A stretch of 43,553 nucleotides of DNA. Source: Microbacteriaceae bacterium (GTDB lineage: Bacteria > Actinomycetota > Actinomycetes > Actinomycetales > Microbacteriaceae). How positions within the stretch are numbered: the stretch's first letter is position 1; every line of letters begins with the position of its first letter. Under the pieces are notes generated by a model, which saw only the letters and a list, made by a program, of their open reading frames with translations, searched no databases and had not been told where the DNA came from. Below are positions 28,707-38,854 of this stretch, one piece after another. A program made the position numbers and the translations under genes. The stretch lies in contig CANFJH010000006.1 in the NCBI GenBank assembly GCA_947447395.1, forward strand, positions 1 to 43,553. Direction: 5' to 3'.

Positions 28707-30380
28707 TTAGCCCTTCTTCACAGTCTTCTTAGTTGAAACCGAATCGCTAGCCTCTGGGTGGTTTAAATCAAAGGCTGGTGACTCCGAACGAATTACCGGA
28801 ATCGAAGTGAAGTTGTGACGTGGGAAAGGCGATGCAGTAGCCCACTCCAACGAACGCCCGTAACCCCAAGGGTCATTTACCGTGACCTTTACACCCTTAC
28901 GGTGTGTGATGTAAACGTTCCAAAGGAATGGAAGGAACGACAGGGCAAGGATTACCGAACCTAATGTTGAAATTTGGTTTAGGAGAGTAAAACCATCTTC
29001 AGGAAGATAGGTGGCGTAGCGGCGAGGCATACCTTGAACACCAAGCCAATGCTGAACCAAGAAAGTGGTGTGGAAGCCAACAAACAGCATCCAGAACTGA
29101 ATCTTTCCAAGACGCTCATTTAGCATCTTGCCGGTCATCTTTGGATACCAGAAGAAGATACCCGCGAACATTGCGAACACCACGGTACCGAAGATTACGT
29201 AGTGGAAGTGAGCAACTACGAAGTAGCTGTCGCTCAGCGCGAAGTCAAGCGTTGGGCTCGAAAGAATTACACCGGTAAGTCCACCGAAGATGAAGGTGGT
29301 GAGGAATCCGAGCGACCACAACATAGGGGTTTCGAAACTAACCGAGCCTCGCCACATGGTTCCGATCCAGTTGAAGACCTTCACGCCGGTTGGAACGGCG
29401 ATAAGCATTGTTGTGAAGGCGAAGAATGGAAGTAGTACCTGGCCGGTGACATACATGTGGTGCGCCCACACCGTCATAGAAAGAGCTGCGATCGCGATAG
29501 TTGCGTAAATAAGTGTCTTGTAACCAAAGATTGGCTTGCGGCTAAATACTGGCATGATCTCCGAAATGATCCCGAAGAATGGCAGAGCAATGATGTAAAC
29601 CTCTGGGTGACCGAAGAACCAGAACAGGTGCTGCCAAAGCATGGCGCCACCGTTGGCCGGGTCAAAGATGTGTGAACCGAACTTGCGGTCTGCCCCCAGA
29701 GCAAATAGTGCGGCGGCCAATGGTGGAAAACACATGATGACGAGAATCGAAGTAACCAAGGTGTTCCAGGTGAAAACTGGCATACGGAACATGGTCATAC
29801 CAGGTGCGCGCATGGTCAGGATTGTGGTGATGAAGTTCACACCACCCATGATGGTTCCAAAACCGCCAAGGGCTAGACCGAATACCCAAAGGTCTCCGCC
29901 AATTCCAGGAGAGAAGGTCGTGGTAGAAAGCGGTACGTAGGCGAACCAACCAAATGAAGCCGCTCCCTGTGGGGTGAAGAAACCAGCGACTGCAACCAAG
30001 CTACCGAAGAAGTAGAACCAGTAAGCGATGGCGTTTAGACGAGGAAATGCAACATCCGGTGCACCGATTTGGACCGGCATCAAAATGTTCGCAAAAGCTG
30101 CAAACAATGGGGTTGCAAACATTAGCAACATGATGGTTCCGTGCATGGTGAACAGCTGGTTGTACTGTTCCTTGGTGGCCACGATTGACAAGCCAGGAAG
30201 AGTTAGCTGGGCGCGAATCATTAGCGCCATAACTCCACCAATAAGGAAGTAGGCGAACGAGGTAATCAGGTACAGGTAACCGATTTTCTTGTGATCGGTG
30301 GTGGTCAGCCAGTCGACCAGGATTCGACCCTTATCGCGAGGAATCACTGGTGTTGCTGGAGTAATAGTTGCGGTAGCCAA
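28707..30380 (-). CDS. ctaD: Cytochrome c oxidase subunit I
   Basis: [38 protein letters not shown] heme-copper motifs. Confidence 0.98.
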   Translation of the reverse strand: MATATITPATPVIPRDKGRILVDWLTTTDHKKIGYLYLITSFAYFLIGGVMALMIRAQLTLPGLSIVATKEQYNQLFTMHGTIMLLMFATPLFAAFANILMPVQIGAPDVAFPRLNAIAYWFYFFGSLVAVAGFFTPQGAASFGWFAYVPLSTTTFSPGIGGDLWVFGLALGGFGTIMGGVNFITTILTMRAPGMTMFRMPVFTWNTLVTSILVIMCFPPLAAALFALGADRKFGSHIFDPANGGAMLWQHLFWFFGHPEVYIIALPFFGIISEIMPVFSRKPIFGYKTLIYATIAIAALSMTVWAHHMYVTGQVLLPFFAFTTMLIAVPTGVKVFNWIGTMWRGSVSFETPMLWSLGFLTTFIFGGLTGVILSSPTLDFALSDSYFVVAHFHYVIFGTVVFAMFAGIFFWYPKMTGKMLNERLGKIQFWMLFVGFHTTFLVQHWLGVQGMPRRYATYLPEDGFTLLNQISTLGSVILALSFLPFLWNVYITHRKGVKVTVNDPWGYGRSLEWATASPFPRHNFTSIPVIRSESPAFDLNHPEASDSVSTKKTVKKG

Positions 30381-30384
30381 TTTA

Positions 30385-31260
30385 TTAGCCCTCGTTTCCT
30401 GCTGGTGCGACTACGCCTGGCAGATTTTGGTTTCTGCTCGCGTCAAGAGAAAGCTGTCCTACTTGTCCGGCGGCCTTTAGGTCCGCAATGTGCTGGTCGT
30501 AATCCGACTGGGAAACAACCTTTACGTTGAACAACATCATTGAGTGGTACTCACCACAAAGCTCGGCACACTTACCCGTGTAAGTACCAATCTTGGTCGG
30601 GGTGAAGTACTCGTGGTTGGTCTTACCAGGAAGTGCGTCCTTCTTATAGAGGAACTCAACAACCCAGAATGAGTGATCGACATCGCGAGAGTTTAGAACC
30701 AGTTCAACACGCTTGTTTACCGGAAGGTAAAGGGTTGGTAGGTCCTTGAGGTTATCTCCGGTGCCACCTGCGTACTGCGACTGAATACCAGAGTCGTAAA
30801 CGTTGTCCTGGGTGTAGTTAAAGTCCCAGCTCCACTGCTTACCAATGACCTGAACGACAACCTGTGGGTCGTTAGGTGTTTCGATGACTTTCATGTCGCG
30901 AGCGGTGAAGGCAAAGAAGCCCACAACCAAAATCAAAGGCACAACCGTGAACAGAATTTCAATCGGGTTGTTGTAGCGCATCTGCGCTGGAAGGTGAGTG
31001 TCGCCCTTGCGACGACGGTAGACGATGATGGCCCAAAACATAAGACCCCAAGCTATGGCGCCAACGACCCAGAGCACAGCCCATGAGATGTTCCACAAAT
31101 CAGTGATACGACCGGTGTGGTTAGTCACGCCGATACTGCTTGCCGGCAGTGGCATCAAAATTGCTGAACTTAGTTGCTCCTGGGAGCAGCCAGCGAGGAA
31201 CAAGGTTGTGGTTGCAGCAGCAGTTGCCATTGCAACTCTTAGAGCACGCTTTAAAAGCAC
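30385..31260 (-). CDS. ctaC: Cytochrome c oxidase subunit II (lipoprotein)
   Basis: Lipobox LAGC; CuA motif [12 protein letters not shown]; two TM segments; GTG start. Confidence 0.96.
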   Translation of the reverse strand: MLLKRALRVAMATAAATTTLFLAGCSQEQLSSAILMPLPASSIGVTNHTGRITDLWNISWAVLWVVGAIAWGLMFWAIIVYRRRKGDTHLPAQMRYNNPIEILFTVVPLILVVGFFAFTARDMKVIETPNDPQVVVQVIGKQWSWDFNYTQDNVYDSGIQSQYAGGTGDNLKDLPTLYLPVNKRVELVLNSRDVDHSFWVVEFLYKKDALPGKTNHEYFTPTKIGTYTGKCAELCGEYHSMMLFNVKVVSQSDYDQHIADLKAAGQVGQLSLDASRNQNLPGVVAPAGNEG

Positions 31261-31354
31261 AGTCGACCCTTCGAATCGTTACGGCTTTAGTCTACGCCCG
31301 CCGAAACTTATGCAGGCGTGAAAAACGCTAGAAAAATCGAAATATTTTGCCTGA

Positions 31355-31699
31355 TTAGCAGAAAGATTGACCGCAGGCGCAAGTTGAGGTTGCATTTGGA
31401 TTGTCAATGACCAAGCCCTGCTCGGTTAGCGAATTTTTGTAGTCAATTGTTGAGCCTTTTACAAGCTCGATCGACATTGGGTCGATAACTAATTCGTATT
31501 CACCGCAAGGGAATCGAATGTCATCCTCGTAGAACTTGTCTTCATAGGTTGGCTTGTATTCCAACCCCTGGCAACCACCAGGCGCAGCCTCTAGACGAAT
31601 GGCTAGCTTTTCATCGCCACCGGCTTGCTCGAGTGTGCTCGAAATCCAATCCACTGCAGACTCTGTGATGTTAATTTCGTATGTTGCGGTTTCAGACAT
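31355..31699 (-). CDS. erpA: HesB/IscA-family iron-sulfur insertion protein ErpA-like
   Basis: EAAPGGCQGLEY and C-terminal CACGQSFC; SD AGGAG. Confidence 0.92.
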   Translation of the reverse strand: MSETATYEINITESAVDWISSTLEQAGGDEKLAIRLEAAPGGCQGLEYKPTYEDKFYEDDIRFPCGEYELVIDPMSIELVKGSTIDYKNSLTEQGLVIDNPNATSTCACGQSFC

Positions 31700-31780
31700 T
31701 TTTGCTCCTAGGAATTCTGTGTCAATTCTAACTTCTCAAAACAACAAAGGCCTCGGAAACATTCCGCTAACCTATTGGTT

Positions 31781-32323
31781 ATGACTGAGCAGACCCCAAA
31801 CGCCAAAAAAGGCAAGCCAACCCCAGCACGTAAAGAGCAGGAAGCTGCCCGCAAGCGACCTTTGGTAGCACCAAAAACCAAAGAAGGACAACAGGCAGCT
31901 CGAGCGGAACTCAAGAACCAACGCGAAGCGGCTCGTCTCGGATATGCCGCCGGCGACGACAAGTACCTTCCGAAACGCGACGCGGGACCACAGCGTCGGT
32001 TGATTCGTGATGTCGTAGATTCACGCCTTTTCACCGTGGGTGAACTGCTTCTACCGCTTATGTTGATTTCTGTGATTTTTGGCACCGGAACCTCGGCCAC
32101 ATCGGTAATCGGCACGTTCCTAAGCGATCTCGTCTTAGTTTTGTTCGTGGTTTACCTTCTAGACACTGTCTTGATTGCCAGAAAAGCGAAGTCGGTGCTC
32201 TCCGCCAAATTCGGTTCGGGCAAAGTGGAGAAGGGCATTTGGCTTTATGTTGCATTCCGTGCCATGTACCCGCGAATCATTCGCCTTCCAAAGGCGCAGG
32301 TTCGACGCGGAGAGAAAATCTAG
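31781..32323 (+). CDS. DUF3043-like membrane protein
   Basis: Lys/Arg-rich N-terminus, GDDKYLPKRDAGPQRRLIRDVVDSR, two TM; ATG 31781 (TAACCT 7 nt upstream). Confidence 0.82.
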   Translation: MTEQTPNAKKGKPTPARKEQEAARKRPLVAPKTKEGQQAARAELKNQREAARLGYAAGDDKYLPKRDAGPQRRLIRDVVDSRLFTVGELLLPLMLISVIFGTGTSATSVIGTFLSDLVLVLFVVYLLDTVLIARKAKSVLSAKFGSGKVEKGIWLYVAFRAMYPRIIRLPKAQVRRGEKI

Positions 32324-32325
32324 GT

Positions 32326-33345
32326 TTAGTACGCTAGCTCTTTATTGATCTTCCGAGCCCAAAAAGGTCCCTGGTAAACAAAGCCTGTATATCCCTGCAC
32401 TAGATCGGCACCCATCGCCAGTCTTTCTCTGACATCTTGCGTGGTTTCAATTCCACCGACCGAGACAATGGCGATACGGCCCGCTACCCTTCGGTTTAAG
32501 ATTTCGAGAACCTCGAGCGAACGTGCTCTTACCGGCTGCCCTGAAAGACCACCAGCGCCAATGCCATCAACTTTGGACGCTGTCGTTTTGAGATTGTCTC
32601 TAGAGATGGTGGTGTTGGTCGCAATAACACCAGCTAGACCCAATTCAATTGCGAGTTCCGCGATTGACTCGATGTCCTCGTTCGCAAGGTCTGGAGCGAT
32701 TTTCACCAAGACCGGCTTGGACGCTGCTTGAGCAAGGACAGCAACCAAAATTGGTTTCAAAGACTCTATGTCTTGCAAGCTTCGCAACCCCGGAGTGTTA
32801 GGAGATGAAACATTAACGGCAATGTAATCGGCTAGTGGCGCCAGTAAACGAGCACTAGTTTCATAATCAGTCACTGCATCTTCAATTGGCGTGATTTTGC
32901 TTTTGCCGATGTTTACACCGATGATCGGGAGTTTCTTTTTAGTGGAACGCAACTTGGCCAGACGTTCAGCCAATCTTGCTGCTCCCAAGTTGTTGAAACC
33001 CATCCTGTTAATCAGAGCGCGATCGGGGGTGAGTCGAAACAGTCGCGGTTTTTCATTACCAGGTTGCGCAATAGCGGTCACCGTGCCCACTTCAATGTGC
33101 GAAAAACCCAAATCTGCAAGTGGTTCGATTAGTTCGCCGTTCTTATCAAAACCGGCGGCTAGTCCAAACGGACCATTGAAAGTTAGCCCAAATGCTTCAA
33201 CTCTTCGAACTTGAGTTGTTCGCAAACGAAATATCCTAGTCAAACCAAGCTTTGAACCTAGCTTTAGACAACCTGCGACAAAGTGATGCACCGCTTCTGG
33301 ATCGAATCTGGTGAAAACCAAACGAAAAATCAGTGTGTACAGCAA
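32326..33345 (-). CDS. pyrD: Quinone-dependent dihydroorotate dehydrogenase
   Basis: FGLAAGFDKNGE, VGTVTAIAQPGNEKPRLFRL, VNVSSPNTPGLRSLQ, SVGGIETTQD. Confidence 0.95.
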   Translation of the reverse strand: MLYTLIFRLVFTRFDPEAVHHFVAGCLKLGSKLGLTRIFRLRTTQVRRVEAFGLTFNGPFGLAAGFDKNGELIEPLADLGFSHIEVGTVTAIAQPGNEKPRLFRLTPDRALINRMGFNNLGAARLAERLAKLRSTKKKLPIIGVNIGKSKITPIEDAVTDYETSARLLAPLADYIAVNVSSPNTPGLRSLQDIESLKPILVAVLAQAASKPVLVKIAPDLANEDIESIAELAIELGLAGVIATNTTISRDNLKTTASKVDGIGAGGLSGQPVRARSLEVLEILNRRVAGRIAIVSVGGIETTQDVRERLAMGADLVQGYTGFVYQGPFWARKINKELAY

Positions 33346-33362
33346 TGTAAGTCCTTAATTGG

Positions 33363-34679
33363 TTATTCGAATCGAGCCTTGATGGCCTCAAAGTGCGCTG
33401 GAAGTCCCTCTTCATTGGCGAGTGCATCAACGAATGAAACTGAATCGCTAAGCGACTGCCGGTCATAATCAACAACTTGCTGGGCGCGCAAGAATGTGTG
33501 AACCGACAATCCAGCCCCGAACTTTGACTGCTGATTAGTTGGTAGGACATGGTTCGAACCGGCTAGGTAATCGCCCAAAGAGACCGGCGAATAAGAGCCT
33601 AAGAAAATGGCTCCGGCATTTGAAATCTTGGTCAACACTTCTGCCGGATATGAAACCTGGAGCTCAAGGTGTTCGGTTGCATACGCATTAGCGAACGAGA
33701 CCGCAGATTCTAGGTTGGCAACTAGGACGATGGCAGACTGTAGCCCGGTCAAAGCCAGTTTGGCCCGATCGGCGTGCCTGGTTTTAGCCAAACGCTCGAT
33801 TAGGGCCAACTGCACTTGATTCGCAAGCTCTTCAGAGTCGGTTACCAGCACCGAAGCCGCAGCTTCATCATGTTCCGCTTGTGACAACAGGTCTGCAGCT
33901 ACATAATTTGGATCTGCCGAGTCATCTGCAATTACCAAAATTTCTGTGGTGCCAGCCTCAGAGTCAATTCCAACAAGACCTCTGAGCGCACGTTTTGCTG
34001 CGGTTACGTAAATATTTCCTGGCCCAGTCACTAGCGAAACCGGTTCGAGTCCGATACTTGGAATGCCATGGGCTAGGGCTGCAATTGCCGCTGGCCCGCC
34101 GATGTTATAGACCTCGTCGACGCCCAAAAGCGCGGCCGCCGCTAATACAGTCGGGTGCGGCCGTCCGTTGAAATCTCTTTGACCAGGCGTGGTTATGACC
34201 AGACGCGGAACACCAGCTACCTGTGCAGGGACAACATTCATGACCACACTAGAGGGATAAACTGCTTTCCCGCCTGGAACGTAAAGCCCAACCGAATCTA
34301 CTGGCATCCAACGTTGATGTACTTTGCCGCCGTTCGCAAATTCAGTGGTCACGGTCTTTGGCAAATTATCTAGACTCACCGTTCGGACTCGCTCAATTGC
34401 CTGCTCAAGTGCATCACGAAGTGGAACGCTTAGTTCGGATAGCGCCGATTGAAGTTCTTGATCGGAAACACGAATTGGACGTGGATCGAAACCGTCAAAT
34501 TTTTGTGTTAATTCGACGAGCGCCGGTTCGCCTCGCGAAGAAACATCCTCGATTAGTCCGGTGATTTGCGCAAGTGCAGTCTCAATTTTTAGGCTGGCTC
34601 TAGGAACTAAGAGGTTTACCTCAGCCGAACCGGGAACGCCTTGGCGCAGATCGATAACGCGCAGGTAGTTTGTGGTCAA
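33363..34679 (-). CDS. hisD: Histidinol dehydrogenase
   Basis: VGLYVPGGKAVYPSSVVMNVVPA, GPGNIYVTAAKR, DLLSQAEHDE; TTG start with SD GGAG. Confidence 0.95.
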   Translation of the reverse strand: MTTNYLRVIDLRQGVPGSAEVNLLVPRASLKIETALAQITGLIEDVSSRGEPALVELTQKFDGFDPRPIRVSDQELQSALSELSVPLRDALEQAIERVRTVSLDNLPKTVTTEFANGGKVHQRWMPVDSVGLYVPGGKAVYPSSVVMNVVPAQVAGVPRLVITTPGQRDFNGRPHPTVLAAAALLGVDEVYNIGGPAAIAALAHGIPSIGLEPVSLVTGPGNIYVTAAKRALRGLVGIDSEAGTTEILVIADDSADPNYVAADLLSQAEHDEAAASVLVTDSEELANQVQLALIERLAKTRHADRAKLALTGLQSAIVLVANLESAVSFANAYATEHLELQVSYPAEVLTKISNAGAIFLGSYSPVSLGDYLAGSNHVLPTNQQSKFGAGLSVHTFLRAQQVVDYDRQSLSDSVSFVDALANEEGLPAHFEAIKARFE

Positions 34680-34725
34680 TTCAGCTCCAGTTCCAGAACA
34701 ATTCTATTCGGCGCGAGAGATTCGA

Positions 34726-34737
34726 TAGCCTAGAAGA
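34726..34737 (+). promoter_or_regulatory. Candidate leaderless -10 of flavin reductase gene
   Basis: TAGCCT (34726-34731), 6 nt, GTG 34738; no SD; minus-strand TAGAAT (34706-34701) faces hisD. Confidence 0.45.
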
Positions 34738-35241
34738 GTGAGTTCAAATCTTGAGGGAATGCCCGCAATCTCTGATTCGGTCGAGGCACTAAAAAATACT
34801 TTCCGAAGCCATGCCTCTGGCGTTTGCGTAATCACTCTTTTGGATTCAGATGGCAACCCTGTTGGATTCACGGCTACGTCAGTTACTTCACTTGGCGCTA
34901 ATCCCCCGTTAGCAAGTTTCAATGTTGCATCTGGCTCGTCCACCTGGCCGTCGCTCTGCAAGGCAACTTGGGTAGCAATTCACACGCTTGGCGAAAACAA
35001 TCAGGCACTTTCTATGAAGATGTCCACCGACCACACGAAGCGTTTCCTAGACGATGACTGGCAAATTGGCCCCAAGGGTTTACCTATTTTCCCGGAAGCA
35101 ACGTCGGTTTTGATCGCTGCGATTCGTGAGGTACATTCCGTTGAAAACAACGCGGTGGTAATTGTTGATGTTGTCGAAGGATTATCAGGAATCGAACAAC
35201 GTCCGCTGATTTACTTCCAGCGCGGCTACCTCATCGGGTAA
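34738..35241 (+). CDS. Flavin reductase family protein
   Basis: ASGVCVITLLDSDGNPVGFTATSVTSLGANPPLASFNVA; HTLGENNQALSMKMS; RPLIYFQRGYL C-terminus. Confidence 0.88.
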   Translation: MSSNLEGMPAISDSVEALKNTFRSHASGVCVITLLDSDGNPVGFTATSVTSLGANPPLASFNVASGSSTWPSLCKATWVAIHTLGENNQALSMKMSTDHTKRFLDDDWQIGPKGLPIFPEATSVLIAAIREVHSVENNAVVIVDVVEGLSGIEQRPLIYFQRGYLIG

Positions 35242-38200
35242 TTTATTCGAATCAGATTGGGCGCTTTCGTCAACCTGTTCGTCTCGTACGATTGCCTGTG
35301 CACCGAGCAGCACCTTAAGTTCGCCAATAAATTCGACCGAATATTTAACTTTTTGGGGAAGCGTAAAGGTTCGGGAATTTCCATCCGAAGTAATCGTAAT
35401 CATGAACTCGCTGGAACCTACATGTTGCTTGATGATGTAGTTCAGGCGTTCAAGAGTCTCCCGGTTCGCCTTTTCATTATCAATTCGCACATGAATCTTG
35501 CCCTGGTGTTCCTGGGCTTCTGGTGCGTCCAAAACGTTAATTGAATACGCGGAAAGATTGCGTCCGTCGTCACGGTTGTTCACTCGACCGCGAACCGAGA
35601 CGACCATATCGGTCTTCAGTTCATTCGAATACTCCGCGAAAGACTTTCCTGTCAACATGAATGACAATTCACCTTCGAAATCTTCGATGGTCACAAGTAG
35701 GTATGGTTTGCCAGATTTTTTTCCAACTCGGTTTTGAATACCAGTAATGAGTCCGCAAAGGGACGTGGTGCTGCCGTCTTCGATTGCTTCGTTCTCGATG
35801 AAGAAACCGATCGAGTAACTCGAGTTGCTTGCCAACTGAGATTCACGTCCGAATAGCGGGTGATCGCTCACGTAAAGCCCGAGCGTATCGCGTTCCATGG
35901 CCAGCTTGGTTCGCTTATCGAACTCTTCGTGATTCGGAATTTCAACCAGCGTTGGGTCTTCTTCAAAAATTCCACCAAAGAGGTCCATCTGACCTTTGGC
36001 TTCTTCTCGTTTTCTGGCAACCTGACCGTCAACGGCCGATTCGAAAATAGCAATCAAAGACCTACGGGTGTGTCCGAGGCTGTCAAAAGCACCAGCCTTG
36101 ATTAGTGATTCAATGGTTCGCTTGTTGCAAACCTGGACTGGAACCTTTTTTAGGAAGTCATTGAACGAAGTGAATTTGCCCTGCTCCGTTCGAGCTTCAA
36201 TAATTCCAGCTACGACGCTTTCACCGACACCCTTAATTGCTGCAAGGCCAAATCGAATCCGCGATTCAAAACCCGAGAAGTTTCCGATTGACTCATTTAC
36301 GTCGGGTGACTGAACATCTAGCCCCATCTTGCGACAGGCGCTTAGGTAGATTGCCAGTTTGTCTCTGGCATCGCCAACGCTGGTCAGAAGTGCAGCCATG
36401 TATTCGGCCGGATGGTTTGCCTTCATGTAGGCGGTCCAGTAAGAAAGCACTCCGTAGGCGGCGCTGTGCGCCTTGTTGAATGCATAGCCGGCGAATGGTA
36501 GAAGAGTGTCCCAAAGGGCTGTCACGGCTTCTTCAACGTAGCCGTTGGCCAGCATGCCAGCGCGGAATGCTTCAAGAAGGCCATCTAGTTCCTTGGCGTC
36601 TTTTTTACCCATCGCCTTACGCAAGTTATCGGCTTGAGCCAATGTGAAACTAGCCACTTTCTGTGCCGCGGCCATAACCTGCTCTTGGTAAACGATCAGA
36701 CCGTAGGTAGGACCAAGCACCTCTTTTAGAGGTTCCTCAAGTGTTGGGTGAATTGGAATATTTGCCTGCAAACCGTTTTTGCGTTTTGCGTAGTTGGTGT
36801 GAGCGTTAACACCCATCGGTCCTGGACGATAAAGCGCGATAGCGGCCGAAATGTCTTCAAAGGAGGTTGGTTTCATGAGTCGAAGCAATGACCTCATGGC
36901 CTCACCGTCGAGTTGGAAAACGCCAAGGGTATCGCCCTGGCCAAGTAATTGGTATGCCTTCTCGTCGCCGTCTAGATCCAGTGAGTCCAAATCTGGTGCG
37001 ACCAGTCCATTCTCACGAATATTGATCAACGCATCTTCGAGAACAGTTAGGTTTCGTAAGCCCAAGAAGTCCATTTTGAGCAAACCCAACTTTTCGAGAG
37101 GGCCGGCATCGAATTGGGTGATGTATCCGGTTTCACCCTCTCGAGTCATAAGCGGTACAACGTCTATCAAAGAAACAGCCGAAATAATTACACCGGCTGC
37201 GTGAACGCTGGTAGAACGCTTGAGGCCTTCCATTCCGCGAGCAAGGTCGAAGATCTTCTTCGAATCCAAATCAGATCCGATTAGGTCACGTAACGGTTGG
37301 GTTTCTTTGAAACGAGGACGTTCGGAGTTAACCACGTCTTCTAGTTCAATTTCCTGACCGAGTACGGCAGGTGGGAAAGCTTTTGTGAAAATTTCGCCTT
37401 GCGAATACGGATATCCAAGCACACGAGCTGCATCTTTCAAAGCGGCCTTGGCCTTGATTGTGTTGAAAGTACCGATTTGAGCTACTCGGTCGTCACCATA
37501 TTTTTGGTAAACATATTTGATTACATCGCCGCGCCTACGGTCGTCGAAGTCGACATCGATATCCGGCATGCTCTTTCGTGAAGGGTTTAGAAATCTTTCA
37601 AAAATTAGCCCATACTTGATGGGATCAAGAGCGGTGATGCCAAGCGCATATGCAACGATGGCGCCAGCGGCCGAACCTCGACCGGGGCCAACTTTAATTC
37701 CCTGCTCACGAGCCCAGTTGATGAAGTCGGCAACTACCAAGAAGTAGCCGGGAAAACCCATTTGCTTAATGACGTCCATTTCATAGGCACACTGCTTTGC
37801 TTGCTCCTCAGGAACTCCAGCTGGGAATCGACGTTTCATTCCTTCGGCAACCTCGTGATCAAACCAAGATTCTTCGGTGTAGCCATCAGGGACAGGGAAC
37901 TTAGGCATGAGTTCCTGCTTAGTGAAATCAACATTGCACTCTTCGGCGATTATTAGAGTGTTATCGCAAGCCTCGGGTAAATCCTTGAACAGCTCACGCA
38001 TTTGTTCGGGTGACTTCAAATAGAAACCGGAACCACCGAACCGGAATCGATCCGGATTATCGAGCGTGTCGTTCGTTTGTACACAGAGCAAAGCCTCTTG
38101 AGATTCTGCCTGGTGATCGTGAACATAGTGCAAATCGTTGGAGGCCAGCAACGGCATCCCGGTTTCGCGAGCAAGGCGAATAAGTTCCTTTTCGGTTCGC

Positions 38201-38793
38201 TCTTCAATCTCAATTCCGTGGCGCATGATTTCGCAGTAGTAATTCTCTTTACCGAAAATATCTTGCATTTCTCGGACCGTGGCCACAGCGTCATCCCATC
38301 GGCCGAATCTCAGCAAAACGTTAATTTCGCCGGCGGCACACCCGGTAGTTCCGATTAGGCCTTTGCCATATTTGTGAAGTAGTTCACGGTCGATTCGTGG
38401 CTTGTAGAAGATGCCATCGGTATATGCCATGGTTGACATTCGAAAGAGGTTGTACATGCCTTCGACATTTTTTGCCAAGAGAGTCATGTGAGTGTAGGCG
38501 CCGTTTGACGACACATCGTCCGGTCCGCCATCACCGAAGTTGGTGCGGGTTCGGTCTGAGCGGTGAACCCTTGGAGCCACATACGCTTCCATACCAATGA
38601 TTGGTTTGATGCCAACACGCTTGGCTGCATTTACGAATTCGAAGGCAGCGTGCAAATTTCCGTGATCGGTCATGGCAACCGCTGGCATATCCATTTGTTT
38701 GGCGGCCTTCATCAAATCATCGATTCTGGCAGCTCCGTCAAGAATCGAATACTCAGTGTGCACATGAAGGTGAACGAATGACTTACTCGACAT
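35185..38793 (-). CDS. dnaE: DNA polymerase III subunit alpha
   Basis: PHP domain HLHVHTEYSILDGA, polymerase PDIDVDFDDRRR, VGPGRGSAAGAIVAYALGIT; no intein. Confidence 0.98.
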   Translation of the reverse strand: MSSKSFVHLHVHTEYSILDGAARIDDLMKAAKQMDMPAVAMTDHGNLHAAFEFVNAAKRVGIKPIIGMEAYVAPRVHRSDRTRTNFGDGGPDDVSSNGAYTHMTLLAKNVEGMYNLFRMSTMAYTDGIFYKPRIDRELLHKYGKGLIGTTGCAAGEINVLLRFGRWDDAVATVREMQDIFGKENYYCEIMRHGIEIEERTEKELIRLARETGMPLLASNDLHYVHDHQAESQEALLCVQTNDTLDNPDRFRFGGSGFYLKSPEQMRELFKDLPEACDNTLIIAEECNVDFTKQELMPKFPVPDGYTEESWFDHEVAEGMKRRFPAGVPEEQAKQCAYEMDVIKQMGFPGYFLVVADFINWAREQGIKVGPGRGSAAGAIVAYALGITALDPIKYGLIFERFLNPSRKSMPDIDVDFDDRRRGDVIKYVYQKYGDDRVAQIGTFNTIKAKAALKDAARVLGYPYSQGEIFTKAFPPAVLGQEIELEDVVNSERPRFKETQPLRDLIGSDLDSKKIFDLARGMEGLKRSTSVHAAGVIISAVSLIDVVPLMTREGETGYITQFDAGPLEKLGLLKMDFLGLRNLTVLEDALINIRENGLVAPDLDSLDLDGDEKAYQLLGQGDTLGVFQLDGEAMRSLLRLMKPTSFEDISAAIALYRPGPMGVNAHTNYAKRKNGLQANIPIHPTLEEPLKEVLGPTYGLIVYQEQVMAAAQKVASFTLAQADNLRKAMGKKDAKELDGLLEAFRAGMLANGYVEEAVTALWDTLLPFAGYAFNKAHSAAYGVLSYWTAYMKANHPAEYMAALLTSVGDARDKLAIYLSACRKMGLDVQSPDVNESIGNFSGFESRIRFGLAAIKGVGESVVAGIIEARTEQGKFTSFNDFLKKVPVQVCNKRTIESLIKAGAFDSLGHTRRSLIAIFESAVDGQVARKREEAKGQMDLFGGIFEEDPTLVEIPNHEEFDKRTKLAMERDTLGLYVSDHPLFGRESQLASNSSYSIGFFIENEAIEDGSTTSLCGLITGIQNRVGKKSGKPYLLVTIEDFEGELSFMLTGKSFAEYSNELKTDMVVSVRGRVNNRDDGRNLSAYSINVLDAPEAQEHQGKIHVRIDNEKANRETLERLNYIIKQHVGSSEFMITITSDGNSRTFTLPQKVKYSVEFIGELKVLLGAQAIVRDEQVDESAQSDSNKLPDEVAALEVNQRTLFDS

Positions 38794-38854
38794 GTTTCAC
38801 CTCAACTTTTGACCTAAGGAAAATAAGAGTATCCGCTTTTTGGGCAAGCAGAAA

